From Streptomyces anulatus (GTDB taxonomy: Bacteria > Actinomycetota > Actinomycetes > Streptomycetales > Streptomycetaceae), in the NCBI RefSeq assembly GCF_000721175.1, contig NZ_JOEZ01000003.1, positions 434,001-498,000 of the forward strand: a DNA stretch of 64,000 nt, read 5' to 3'. Both the position numbers and the translations under genes were made by a program. Below the pieces are notes generated by a model. That model was not told where the DNA came from and searched no databases. It was given only the letters and a program-made list of their open reading frames with translations. Positions 19,022 through 27,597 of this stretch are shown piece after piece (position 1 is the stretch's first letter; each line of letters starts with the position of its first letter).

Positions 19022-20467
19022 ATGGGATCCACCTCCGCCCACAACAATGAGGGCCTTGGCCGTCGCGATCTGATCAAGCGTTCTGCCGCACTCGGCCTGA
19101 TCGCTGTTCCGACGATGAGCTTCCTGTCCGCCTGCGCGAGCGGCGACAGCGGCAGCGACGACAAGGTCGAAAAGGGCGAAAAGACCGAGAAGAACCCGCT
19201 GGCCGTCAACGGCAGCGCACCGCTGGAGATCGTCATCTTCGACGGTGGCTTCGGCACCAAGTACGCCGAGGACGCCAAGGCCGTCTACGAGAAGACCTAT
19301 CCCGACGCGAAGGTCAAGTTCTCCGCGACGCAGAAGATCCAGTCGGTTCTTCAGCCGCGGTTCAACGGTGGCACCCCGCCGGACCTGATCGACAACTCCG
19401 GCGCCCAGCAGATGGACATGGGCGTCCTGGTCGGCAAGAAGCAACTCACCGACCTGACCCCGCTGCTCGACGCGCCCTCCATCGACGACCCCGCCAAGAA
19501 GGTCCGCGACACCCTGCGGCCGGGCATCGTCGAGATGGGCCAGTTCGACGGCGACCCGGTCTGGATCATGTACTACGCGTACACGGTCTACGGCGTCTGG
19601 TACTCGCAGACCGCGCTGGAGAAGCTCGACGCCACGTACCCGGAGACCTGGGACGACATGCTCGCGCTCTGCGCGAAGGCGAAGAAGAAGGGCATCGCCG
19701 GCTGGACCTACCCCGGCAAGCACCCCTACTACCTCCCCTTCTCGCTGTACCCCTTCATCGCCAAGATCGGCGGCGTCGAGGTCCTCGACGCGATCGACAA
19801 CCTGGAGCCGAAGGCCTGGGAGCACCCCGCGGTCAAGGCGGCCTTCGAGGCGTACTACGAGCTCGTCGCCAAGGACTACATCCTCGAGGGCACCCCGGGC
19901 CTGGACCACCGCGGTTCCCAGGGCGCGTGGGCCCGCGGCAAGGCGCTGTTCATCCCGAACGGCTCCTGGGTCGAGAACGAGGAAGCGGCGATCATCCCCA
20001 AGGACTTCAAGCTGTCCGTGGGCGCTCCCTCCAGCCTCGACTCCTCGGACAAGATGCCCTTCGGCACCCTCTGGGCGTCCGGCGGCGAGCCGTTCATCGT
20101 CCCGAGCAAGGCGAAGAACCCCGAGGGCGGCATGGAGCAGCTGCGCATCATGCTCAGCGAGGCCTCCTCCAAGTCCTTCACCACGAGCACCAAGTCGCTC
20201 TCCGCCTTCAACGGCGGCACGGACGGCATCGAGCTCTCCGACGGCCTGAAGTCCGGTGTCGCCGCACTGGAGAAGGCCGGCACCAACGTGGTCAACCCGC
20301 GCCTGCAGGACTGGTACGTGAAGCTCCAGAAGGAGCAGATCGGTGTCGCCGCGCTCGGCGAGATGATGGCAGGCCGCGCCAAGCCCGCCGAGACCATCAA
20401 GAAGATCCAGGCCTTCGCCGACGCGACCGCCAAGGACCAGTCCATCAAGCACTTCAAGCACCAGTGA
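19022..20467 (+). CDS. ngcE: N-acetylglucosamine/chitobiose ABC transporter, solute-binding lipoprotein NgcE
   Basis: 481 residues from the ATG at 19022, 8 bases after GAGGA; a TTG at 19016 is too close to that site. The N-terminus is a twin-arginine lipoprotein signal: GRRDLIKRSAALGL, then the lipobox LSAC, so the protein is probably exported folded and anchored at the outer face of the membrane. The rest is an extracellular sugar-binding family 1 protein (LEIVIFDGGFGTKYAEDAK, KVKFSATQKIQ, FIPNGSWVENE). Family assignment to NgcE rests on resemblance and on the ngcE-ngcF-ngcG / rok7B7 / xyl gene order known in S. coelicolor, where NgcE takes up chitobiose. No ATPase is encoded in the operon; such importers share MsiK. 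A DasR-type site lies upstream. Confidence 0.85.
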   Translation: MGSTSAHNNEGLGRRDLIKRSAALGLIAVPTMSFLSACASGDSGSDDKVEKGEKTEKNPLAVNGSAPLEIVIFDGGFGTKYAEDAKAVYEKTYPDAKVKFSATQKIQSVLQPRFNGGTPPDLIDNSGAQQMDMGVLVGKKQLTDLTPLLDAPSIDDPAKKVRDTLRPGIVEMGQFDGDPVWIMYYAYTVYGVWYSQTALEKLDATYPETWDDMLALCAKAKKKGIAGWTYPGKHPYYLPFSLYPFIAKIGGVEVLDAIDNLEPKAWEHPAVKAAFEAYYELVAKDYILEGTPGLDHRGSQGAWARGKALFIPNGSWVENEEAAIIPKDFKLSVGAPSSLDSSDKMPFGTLWASGGEPFIVPSKAKNPEGGMEQLRIMLSEASSKSFTTSTKSLSAFNGGTDGIELSDGLKSGVAALEKAGTNVVNPRLQDWYVKLQKEQIGVAALGEMMAGRAKPAETIKKIQAFADATAKDQSIKHFKHQ

Positions 20468-20516
20468 CCACGCGTCACCAGCGGCGGGCAGCAGGGGAAG
20501 GTCGGAGTCGGTAACG

Positions 20517-21437
20517 ATGCAACACGGTAAATACCGGTTCATAGTCGGGTTCTTGGTGGTCCCGATGGCGTTGTACGTCATCTTCGTCATCTGGCCCTTC
20601 ATCCAGTCCATCTACTACTCGTTCACGGACTGGACGGGGCTGAGTCCCGACTTCAAGATGGTCGGGTTCGACAACTACACCAAGATGCTCGACGACGACA
20701 TCTTCTGGAAATCGCTGCAGCACAGTGTGCTGCTGGCCGTTCTGCTGCCGCTGGTGACGCTGGGGCTCGCGCTCTTCTTCGCCTTCATGCTCAACGTGGG
20801 CGGTCGGCGCCGCAAGGGCGCCGCCGTCACCGGCGTACGGGGCTCGGGCTTCTACAAGATCGCGTACTTCTTCCCGCAGGTGCTCTCGATCGCGATCGTG
20901 GCCATCCTGTTCCAGTTCGCCTTCGACCCGGCCCAGGGCATGATCAACGGCACGCTCAAGGCCGTGGGGTTCAGCGACGTACCGGACTGGCTGGGCGATC
21001 CGCAGCTGGCCCTGTGGTGCATCATGGCGGTGCTCGTCTGGTGCACGACCGGCTTCTTCGTGGTGCTGTTCTCCGCGGGCATGGCCTCCATCCCCAAGGA
21101 CTTCTACGAAGCCGCCCTGCTGGACGGGGCGAGCCGCTTCACGACCTTCTTCCGGATCACGCTGCCCCTGCTGTGGGACACGGTCCAGTCCGGCTGGGTC
21201 TACATGGGCATCCTGGCGCTCGGCGCCGAGGGCTTCGCCATCGTCCACATCATGAGCGTCGGCCCCGGTGGGCCCGACTACTCGACCACCGTCCTGCCGC
21301 TGTACGTCTACCAGTCGGCGTTCCGTGACGGACAGGCGGGCTACGCGACCACGATCGGTGTCGCCCTGCTCATCGTGACCCTGGCGTTCGCCGCCATCGT
21401 CATGCGGGTGGGCCGGCGCGAGCGGCTGGAGTTCTGA
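20517..21437 (+). CDS. ngcF: Sugar ABC transporter permease NgcF
   Basis: 306 residues with six predicted membrane segments, the first at about 8-28 (FIVGFLVVPMALYVIFVIWPF). The cytoplasmic EAA loop is EAALLDGASRFTTFFRITLP, which contacts the ATPase. It is a MalF-type subunit, 49 bases after ngcE and overlapping the ngcG start by one base (TGATG), so the two permeases are translationally coupled. Confidence 0.9.
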   Translation: MQHGKYRFIVGFLVVPMALYVIFVIWPFIQSIYYSFTDWTGLSPDFKMVGFDNYTKMLDDDIFWKSLQHSVLLAVLLPLVTLGLALFFAFMLNVGGRRRKGAAVTGVRGSGFYKIAYFFPQVLSIAIVAILFQFAFDPAQGMINGTLKAVGFSDVPDWLGDPQLALWCIMAVLVWCTTGFFVVLFSAGMASIPKDFYEAALLDGASRFTTFFRITLPLLWDTVQSGWVYMGILALGAEGFAIVHIMSVGPGGPDYSTTVLPLYVYQSAFRDGQAGYATTIGVALLIVTLAFAAIVMRVGRRERLEF

Positions 21438-22387
21438 TGAAGACCACTGACACCCCTCCCTCCGGGCCCTCCGGGCCCCCCTCCGACGCCGACGCGGCCA
21501 AGGTCCCGGCCCAGCGCACCGGCCCGGTGGGCAAGAGCCCGTCGGCCCCCGCGAAGAGCAGTGAGGGCCAGGTCCTCAACGTCTTCTCGCACGGCATGCT
21601 CGTGCTGTGGGCGATCATGGTCGTCCTGCCGCTGTTCTGGGCGGTGATGTCCTCGTTCAAGACCGACTCGGACATCTTCAACACGCCGTGGTCGCTGCCC
21701 AGTTCGCTGAACTTCGACAGCTGGGGCCGGGCCTGGAGCCAGGCCCACATGAGCGAGTACTTCCTGAACACCATCCTGGTGGTGGGCGGGTCGCTCGTCG
21801 GCACCCTGGTTCTCGGCTCCATGGCCGCCTATGTGCTCGCCCGCTTCGAGTTCCCCGGCAACCGCTTCATTTACTTCTTGTTCGTCGGCGGCATGAGCTT
21901 CCCGATCATGCTGGCGCTGGTCCCGTTGTTCTACGTCATGGACAACATGGGGCTGCTGAACACGATCCACGGCCTGATCCTCGTGTACATCGCGTACTCG
22001 CTGCCGTTCACCGTGTTCTTCCTGACCTCGTTCTTCCGTACGCTGCCGACCTCGGTGGCGGAGGCGTCGATCATCGACGGGGCCTCGCACACCCGGACGT
22101 TCTTCCAGGTCATGCTGCCGATGGCCAAGCCCGGCCTGATCAGCGTCGGCATCTTCAACTTCCTGGGGCAGTGGAACCAGTACATGCTGCCGACGGTGCT
22201 GAACACCGACCCGGAGAAGCGGGTACTGGCCCAGGGCCTGGTGGAGCTGGCCTCCAGCCAGGGCTACAAGGGCGACTACTCCGGCCTCTTCGCCGGCCTG
22301 GTGATCGCGATGCTGCCCGTGCTGGCGGCGTACATCATCTTCCAGCGCCAGGTCGTCTCCGGCCTGACGGCGGGCGCCCTGAAGTAG
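21437..22387 (+). CDS. ngcG: Sugar ABC transporter permease NgcG
   Basis: 316 residues: a Pro/Ser-rich cytoplasmic N-terminus of about 45 residues, then six membrane segments in MalG style (VFSHGMLVLWAIMVVLPLFWA at the start). The EAA loop reads EASIIDGASHTRTFFQVMLP. It pairs with NgcF to form the membrane channel for GlcNAc oligomers. The start ATG overlaps the ngcF stop. A long perfect hairpin terminator follows 14 bases after the stop and closes the operon. Confidence 0.9.
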   Translation: MKTTDTPPSGPSGPPSDADAAKVPAQRTGPVGKSPSAPAKSSEGQVLNVFSHGMLVLWAIMVVLPLFWAVMSSFKTDSDIFNTPWSLPSSLNFDSWGRAWSQAHMSEYFLNTILVVGGSLVGTLVLGSMAAYVLARFEFPGNRFIYFLFVGGMSFPIMLALVPLFYVMDNMGLLNTIHGLILVYIAYSLPFTVFFLTSFFRTLPTSVAEASIIDGASHTRTFFQVMLPMAKPGLISVGIFNFLGQWNQYMLPTVLNTDPEKRVLAQGLVELASSQGYKGDYSGLFAGLVIAMLPVLAAYIIFQRQVVSGLTAGALK

Positions 22388-22401
22388 GCCACATCCCGGA
22401 A

Positions 22402-22450
22402 ACGGCCCGGTGCCCCGGCGGAGGAATCCTCCGCCGGGGCACCGGGCCGT
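22402..22450 (+). terminator. Strong hairpin terminator of the ngc operon
   Basis: Arms 22402-22425 and 22427-22450 are exact inverted repeats (24 bases) with a minimal loop. Intrinsic in form though without a long T run. Confidence 0.85.
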
Positions 22451-22611
22451 CTGCGTGCGGGTGAGCCCCGGCCCGCTCAGGTCTTGACGGGAGGCACCCC
22501 CGAACGGTCAGCTTAGAGTTCACATGTTGGAGGAAGCCGGGGTCTCATCGCTGCGGCCCCGGCCGGGGCGGTCTTCAGGACCGCCCGCCAAGGGCAGGAG
22601 TGGATGAGTCG

Positions 22612-23811
22612 ATGGAGACTCCCGGGTCGCAGACATCGCTGCACAGGGCCAATCTGGAGCGGGTCGTACGCGCCGTACGGATGGCGGGATCGCTCACCCA
22701 GGCGGAGATCGCCCGGAGCACCGGGCTCTCCGCAGCCACGGTCTCCAATATCGTCCGCGAGCTGAAGGACGGCGGGACGGTCGAGGTCACCCCCACCTCG
22801 GCGGGCGGCCGACGGGCCCGCAGCGTCTCGCTCAGCGGTGACGCGGGCATCGTCATCGGCGTCGACTTCGGCCATACGCATCTGCGCGTGGCCGTCGGCA
22901 ACCTCGCCCACCAGGTGCTGGCCGAGGAGTCCGAGCCGCTGGACGTCGACGCCTCGTCCGCCGAAGGCTTCGACCGGGCGGAAGTGCTGGTCAAGCGGCT
23001 GATCGAGGCCACCGGGATCGGCCCGGACAAGGTGATCGGCATCGGGCTCGGCGTGCCGGGCCCCATCGACGTCGAGTCCGGCACGCTGGGCTCCACCTCG
23101 ATCCTGCCGGGCTGGACGGGCATCAACCCCAGCGAGGAGCTGTCCGGCCGCCTCGGCGTGCCCGTGTACGTCGACAACGACGCCAACCTCGGGGCGCTCG
23201 GCGAGCTGGTCTGGGGGAGCGGGAGGGGTGTCAAGGACCTCGCGTACATCAAGGTGGCCAGCGGCGTCGGCGCCGGTCTGGTGATCGACGGGAACATCTA
23301 CCGCGGCCCGGGAGGCACGGCCGGCGAGATCGGGCACATCACGCTCGACGAGTCGGGCCCCGTCTGCCGCTGCGGCAACCGCGGCTGCCTGGAGACCTTC
23401 ACCGCCGCCCGCTACGTCCTGCCCCTGCTCCAGCCCAGCCACGGCCCCGGGCTCACCATGGAGCGGGTGGTCCAGCTGGCCCGGGAGGGCGATCCGGGCT
23501 GCCGCCGGGTGATCGGCGACGTGGGCCGCCACATAGGCAGCGGCGTGGCCAACCTGTGCAATCTGCTCAACCCCAGCCGCGTCGTGCTCGGAGGCTCGCT
23601 GGCGGAGGCCGGGGAGCTGGTCCTGGGGCCCATACGGGACTCCGTGTCGCGCTACGCGATCCCCAGCGCCGCCCGGCAGCTCTCGGTGCTGCCCGGCGCG
23701 CTCGGCGGCCGTGCCGAGGTGCTGGGGGCGCTCGCCCTGGTGCTGAGCGAGATGGGGGATTCAACCCTTTTGGAGAGCACCCTCCCCGCGGCGACTCCTG
23801 CCTTCACTTAG
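22612..23811 (+). CDS. rok7B7: ROK-family transcriptional regulator Rok7B7-like
   Basis: 399 residues from the ATG at 22612; a GTG at 22600 is also in frame, and either could use the GGCAGGAG upstream. The N-terminal winged helix is TQAEIARSTGLSAATVSNIVREL (about residues 25-50). The ROK/sugar-kinase body has VDNDANLGALGELVWG, GEIGHI and the zinc motif CRCGNRGCLE. ROK repressors bind operators and respond to sugars. In S. coelicolor the equivalent gene, at the same place between ngcEFG and xylFGH, controls xylose transport and affects carbon catabolite control and antibiotic production. Its stop is followed at once by nested palindromes before xylF. Confidence 0.88.
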   Translation: METPGSQTSLHRANLERVVRAVRMAGSLTQAEIARSTGLSAATVSNIVRELKDGGTVEVTPTSAGGRRARSVSLSGDAGIVIGVDFGHTHLRVAVGNLAHQVLAEESEPLDVDASSAEGFDRAEVLVKRLIEATGIGPDKVIGIGLGVPGPIDVESGTLGSTSILPGWTGINPSEELSGRLGVPVYVDNDANLGALGELVWGSGRGVKDLAYIKVASGVGAGLVIDGNIYRGPGGTAGEIGHITLDESGPVCRCGNRGCLETFTAARYVLPLLQPSHGPGLTMERVVQLAREGDPGCRRVIGDVGRHIGSGVANLCNLLNPSRVVLGGSLAEAGELVLGPIRDSVSRYAIPSAARQLSVLPGALGGRAEVLGALALVLSEMGDSTLLESTLPAATPAFT

Positions 23812-23812
23812 A

Positions 23813-23855
23813 TAACGAATGGCACCGTTGTCATCTCGTTAAGGATTTACTCCTT
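23813..23855 (+). promoter_or_regulatory. Nested palindromes in front of xylF, operator region
   Basis: TAACGA (23813-23818) and TCGTTA (23836-23841) form an inverted repeat around TGGCACCGTTGTCA, which resembles a LacI/ROK-type operator. A second small inverted repeat, AAGGA-TTTAC-TCCTT (23841-23855), adjoins it. Position between rok7B7 and xylF makes control by the ROK protein likely; inference. Confidence 0.55.
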
Positions 23856-23931
23856 GACGCTGACGCTGGGGCCGAGTTGACTTCCAGCCACCTCGGCCGC
23901 AACGTCGCGGCCTCGTCAGGGAGGTTCGAGA

Positions 23932-25044
23932 ATGAACACGCGTATGCGTCGTGCCGCCGTTGCCGTTGCCGCCACCACGATGGCGATCTCGCTGGCCGCT
24001 TGCGGGAGCGCCAAGGAGTCCGGCGACAAGGCCGAACAGGGCTCGGAGAAGAAGGGCGACGACCTGAAGATAGGTCTGCTCCTCCCCGAGAACCAGACGG
24101 CCCGTTACGAGAAGTTCGACCGGCCGATCATCGAGAAGAAGATCAGCGAGCTCACCGGCGGCAAGGCGGAGGTCGTCTACGCCAACGCCAAGCAGGATGC
24201 GAACACGCAGTCGCAGCAGGTCGACACCATGATCACCAACAAGGTCGACGCGCTCATCGTCGGCGCGGTGGACGCCAAGGCGATCGCGAACAGTGTCAAG
24301 AAGGCCAAGGACGAGGGCATCCCCGTCGTCGCCTTCGACCGCCTCGCCGAGGGCCCCATCGACGCGTACACCTCCTTCGACAACGAAGAGGTCGGCCGGG
24401 CCCAGGGCACCGCCCTGCTGGAGGCCCTGGGCGACAAGGCCGACGGCGGCACGATCGTGATGATGAACGGCGCGATCACCGACCCGAACGCCGCGCTCTT
24501 CAAGAAGGGCGCCAAGTCGGTCCTCGACGGCAAGGTGAAGTACGGCAAGGAGTACGACACCAAGGAGTGGAAGCCGGAGAACGCCAACGCCAACATGGAA
24601 GCGGCGATCACCGCGCTCGGCAAGGACAAGATCGACGGCGTCTACTCCGCCAACGACGGCATGGCGGGCGGCATCATCACCGCCCTCAAGGGCGCCGGCC
24701 TGTCGCCGCTCCCGCCGGTCACCGGCCAGGACGCCGAACTGGCGGGCGTGCAGCGCATCGTCTCCGGTGAGCAGTTCATGAGCGTCTACAAGTCCTACCC
24801 CGCGGAAGGCATCGTCGCCGCGGAGATGGCCGTCGCCCTCGCCAAGGGCGAGAAGCTCGACTCCATCGCCACCTCGAAGGTCGACAGCGCCACCACGAAG
24901 GGCATCCCGACGGTCCTCGTCCCGGTCGTCTCGCTCACCAAGGACAACATCAAGGACACCGTCATCAAGGACGGCATCTGGACGCTGGACGAGATCTGCT
25001 CGGCCAAGTACAAGGCCGCCTGCGACAAGATCGGCCTGAAGTAG
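23932..25044 (+). CDS. xylF: D-xylose ABC transporter, substrate-binding lipoprotein XylF
   Basis: 370 residues. The signal peptide ends in the lipobox LAAC (AVAVAATTMAISLAACGSA), so it is a membrane-anchored lipoprotein. The mature part is a type I periplasmic-binding fold: LKIGLLLPENQTARYEKFD, DALIVGAVDAKAIANSVKKA, GIPVVAFDRLAEG and SANDGMAGGIITALKGAG, as in XylF. The ATG is preceded by GGGAGG. First gene of xylFGH; a hairpin after its stop probably lowers transcription into xylG. Confidence 0.9.
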   Translation: MNTRMRRAAVAVAATTMAISLAACGSAKESGDKAEQGSEKKGDDLKIGLLLPENQTARYEKFDRPIIEKKISELTGGKAEVVYANAKQDANTQSQQVDTMITNKVDALIVGAVDAKAIANSVKKAKDEGIPVVAFDRLAEGPIDAYTSFDNEEVGRAQGTALLEALGDKADGGTIVMMNGAITDPNAALFKKGAKSVLDGKVKYGKEYDTKEWKPENANANMEAAITALGKDKIDGVYSANDGMAGGIITALKGAGLSPLPPVTGQDAELAGVQRIVSGEQFMSVYKSYPAEGIVAAEMAVALAKGEKLDSIATSKVDSATTKGIPTVLVPVVSLTKDNIKDTVIKDGIWTLDEICSAKYKAACDKIGLK

Positions 25045-25050
25045 CACCCC

Positions 25051-25083
25051 GGGACCCGGCCCGCCCCCGAGCCGCCGGGTCCC
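25051..25083 (+). terminator. Intra-operon hairpin between xylF and xylG
   Basis: GGGACCCGG (25051-25059) and CCGGGTCCC (25075-25083) are exact inverted repeats just past the xylF stop. Such attenuators typically let the binding-protein message exceed the rest. The remaining bases to 25330 hold no gene. Confidence 0.55.
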
Positions 25084-25330
25084 GCCCGCCGTGACGCCCA
25101 CCGCGCCCCCGCGAGGGCCGAGCGGCCCCACCGACCGCGCACGCGACCGCCGCACACCGGCCCGCACGCGCCACGAGGCCTGTCCGGCGCCCCGCACACC
25201 AACCGTCCCGCTACCGGGCGGGGCGCCGGACGGAACGCCCACACCTCATCTGTTCTCTTTGCTCGACACCGCCGCGCCTTCCCCCGGGTGCGGCATCCCC
25301 GCCGGTCAGGCGGCGAAGGAGATGGTTCAT

Positions 25331-26110
25331 GTGTCCGCTACGCCCGTGCTGGCGTTGCGAGGGGTCTCCAAGCGATTCGGTGCCGTCCAGGTACTCACCG
25401 ATGTAGAGCTTGAGGTCCACGCCGGCGAGGTGGTCGCCCTGGTGGGCGACAACGGCGCCGGCAAATCAACGCTGGTCAAGACGATCGCCGGAGTGCACCC
25501 CATCGATGACGGTGTCATCGAGTGGGAGGGCAGGGCCGTGCAGATCGAGAAGCCCCACGACGCCCAGAACCTCGGCGTCGCGACCGTCTATCAGGACCTC
25601 GCGCTGTGCGACAACATCGATGTCGTCGGCAACCTCTACCTCGGCCGGGAACTGCGCAGGTTCGGCATCCTGGACGAGGTCGAGATGGAGCGCCGCTCAC
25701 GCGAGCTGCTGTCCACGCTCTCCATCCGCATCCCGAGCGTCCGCATCCCGATCGCCTCGCTCTCCGGCGGCCAGCGCCAGACCGTGGCCATCGCCCGGTC
25801 GATGCTCGGTGAGCCCCGCCTCGTCATCCTCGACGAGCCGACCGCCGCCCTCGGCGTCGAGCAGACCGCCCAGGTCCTCGACCTCGTCGAGCGGCTGCGC
25901 GAGCGCGGTCACGCGGTCATCCTCATCAGCCACAACATGGCCGATGTGAAGGCCGTCGCCGACAAGGTCGCCGTGCTCCGGCTGGGCCGGAACAACGGTG
26001 TCTTCGATGTGAAGACCACCTCCCAGGAAGAGATCATCTCCGCCATCACGGGCGCCACGGACAACGCCGTGACCCGACGTGCGGCGCGCAACGCGGAGGT
26101 TTCCAAGTGA
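25331..26110 (+). CDS. xylG: Sugar ABC transporter ATP-binding protein XylG
   Basis: 259 residues from the GTG at 25331, about 9 bases after AAGGAG; the in-frame ATG at 25322 abuts the ribosome site. One complete ABC domain: Walker A GDNGAGKST, signature LSGGQRQTVAIAR, Walker B LVILDEPTAALG, switch His in LISHNMAD. E. coli XylG has two fused ABC domains; here only one, as is usual in Streptomyces, so a homodimer must form. The stop overlaps the xylH GTG by four bases (GTGA). Confidence 0.9.
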   Translation: MSATPVLALRGVSKRFGAVQVLTDVELEVHAGEVVALVGDNGAGKSTLVKTIAGVHPIDDGVIEWEGRAVQIEKPHDAQNLGVATVYQDLALCDNIDVVGNLYLGRELRRFGILDEVEMERRSRELLSTLSIRIPSVRIPIASLSGGQRQTVAIARSMLGEPRLVILDEPTAALGVEQTAQVLDLVERLRERGHAVILISHNMADVKAVADKVAVLRLGRNNGVFDVKTTSQEEIISAITGATDNAVTRRAARNAEVSK

Positions 26111-27429
26111 CCACCGACGAGACCACCAACACGGTGGACAAGAGCAGCACCTCGCTGGACAAGTCCGACGCGCCGCCGGTCGGCAACCCGGACGCGGCCG
26201 AGGGCGCCGCCACGGTCCTCGACCCCCGCCTGCTCATCCGTGAGCAGGGCCTCTCCGGCTACGTCACCGAGTTCAAGCGCAAGATCAGCGGCGGTGACCT
26301 GGGCTCGATCCCGGTGGTCGTCGGCCTCGCGATCATCGCCATCGTCTTCCAGAGCATGAACTCCGAGTTCCTCTCCGCGAAGAACATCAGCGACATCGCC
26401 ACCACGATGGTCGCCACCGGCATGATGGCCGTGGGCATCATCTTCGTCCTGCTGCTCGGCGAGATCGACCTCTCGGTCGGCTCCGTCTCCGGTGTCTCCG
26501 GGGCCCTCGTCGCGGTGCTCAGTGTCACCCAGGGCATGAACGAATGGCTGGCGATCGCCGTCGCCATCGTCAGCGGCGCGGTGATGGGCGCGATCCACGG
26601 CTTCTTCTTCGCCCGGATCGGGGCGCCCGCCTTCGCCGTCACCCTGGCCGGCCTGCTGTTCTGGCTCGGCTTCATGCTCCAGCTGCTCGGCGACTCCGGC
26701 ACGATCAACCTGGACGGCGACGGGGTGGTCGGCAAGCTGACCACGTACTACTTCACCGACGTCGCCGCCGCCTACGGGCTCGCCGCGATCGCGGTCGTCG
26801 GCTACTTCGCCGCCGCCTTCCTGGACACCCGCCGCCGCGAGGCGGCCGGTATCCCGGCCCGCCCGATCGCCGACATCGTCGTGCGCACCGCCGTCCTCGC
26901 GGTGTTCGCCTTCGCCGCCGCGTACATGTTCAACCAGTACCGCGGTCTGCCGCTCGCCCTGGTCCTCTTCCTGATCGTCCTGGTCGGCACGGACTTCCTG
27001 CTCCGCCGCACGGCCTACGGGCGGAAGATCTTCGCGCTCGGCGGCAGCGTCGAGGCCTCGCGCCGTGCCGGTATCAACGTCACCGCGATCCGTGTCTCCG
27101 TCTTCTCCATCGCGGGGACCTTCGCGGCGATCGGCGGCCTGTTCTGGGCCTCCAAGATCGCGGCGGCCAACCAGGGCTCGGGCACCGGCGACCTCCTGAT
27201 GAACGTCATCGCGGCGGCCGTCATCGGCGGCACCAGCCTCTTCGGCGGCCGCGGCCGCACCTGGAACGCCCTGCTCGGCGTCATGGTGATCGTCTCCATC
27301 CAGTACGGACTGTCGCTGGAAGGCATCGCCACGCCCATCCAGTACATGGTCACGGGCGCCGTGCTCCTCGCCACGGTCGTCATCGACTCCGTCACCCGTA
27401 AGACCCAGAAGACCGCGGGCCGCGCCTGA
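26107..27429 (+). CDS. xylH: Sugar ABC transporter permease XylH
   Basis: 440 residues from the GTG that overlaps the xylG stop. A hydrophilic N-terminus of about 60 residues precedes roughly ten membrane segments of the RbsC/XylH family, with typical GEIDLSVGSVSG, GAPAFAVTLAGLLFWLG and RRTAYGRKIFALGGSVEASR. It forms the membrane channel for D-xylose with XylFG. A hairpin terminator follows (27446-27475). Confidence 0.9.
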   Translation: MTTDETTNTVDKSSTSLDKSDAPPVGNPDAAEGAATVLDPRLLIREQGLSGYVTEFKRKISGGDLGSIPVVVGLAIIAIVFQSMNSEFLSAKNISDIATTMVATGMMAVGIIFVLLLGEIDLSVGSVSGVSGALVAVLSVTQGMNEWLAIAVAIVSGAVMGAIHGFFFARIGAPAFAVTLAGLLFWLGFMLQLLGDSGTINLDGDGVVGKLTTYYFTDVAAAYGLAAIAVVGYFAAAFLDTRRREAAGIPARPIADIVVRTAVLAVFAFAAAYMFNQYRGLPLALVLFLIVLVGTDFLLRRTAYGRKIFALGGSVEASRRAGINVTAIRVSVFSIAGTFAAIGGLFWASKIAAANQGSGTGDLLMNVIAAAVIGGTSLFGGRGRTWNALLGVMVIVSIQYGLSLEGIATPIQYMVTGAVLLATVVIDSVTRKTQKTAGRA

Positions 27430-27445
27430 CCACGGAACCGCCCAG

Positions 27446-27475
27446 GTGCCCGGTGCCCCCAGGGGTGCCGGGCAC
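27446..27475 (+). terminator. Hairpin terminator of the xyl operon
   Basis: GTGCCCGGTGCCCC (27446-27459) and GGGGTGCCGGGCAC (27462-27475) pair at 12 of 14 positions, 16 bases after xylH. Confidence 0.65.
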
Positions 27476-27597
27476 CCGCGCGTGTCCGGTCCGGCATTCC
27501 TCGTGCGAACAAGGCCGCCCGCTGCCCGCCGCCGCGATCGGAACATTAGACTCATCGGATCGGCACGCTCGATCAGCTCAAACGCAAGGAGGCACGG

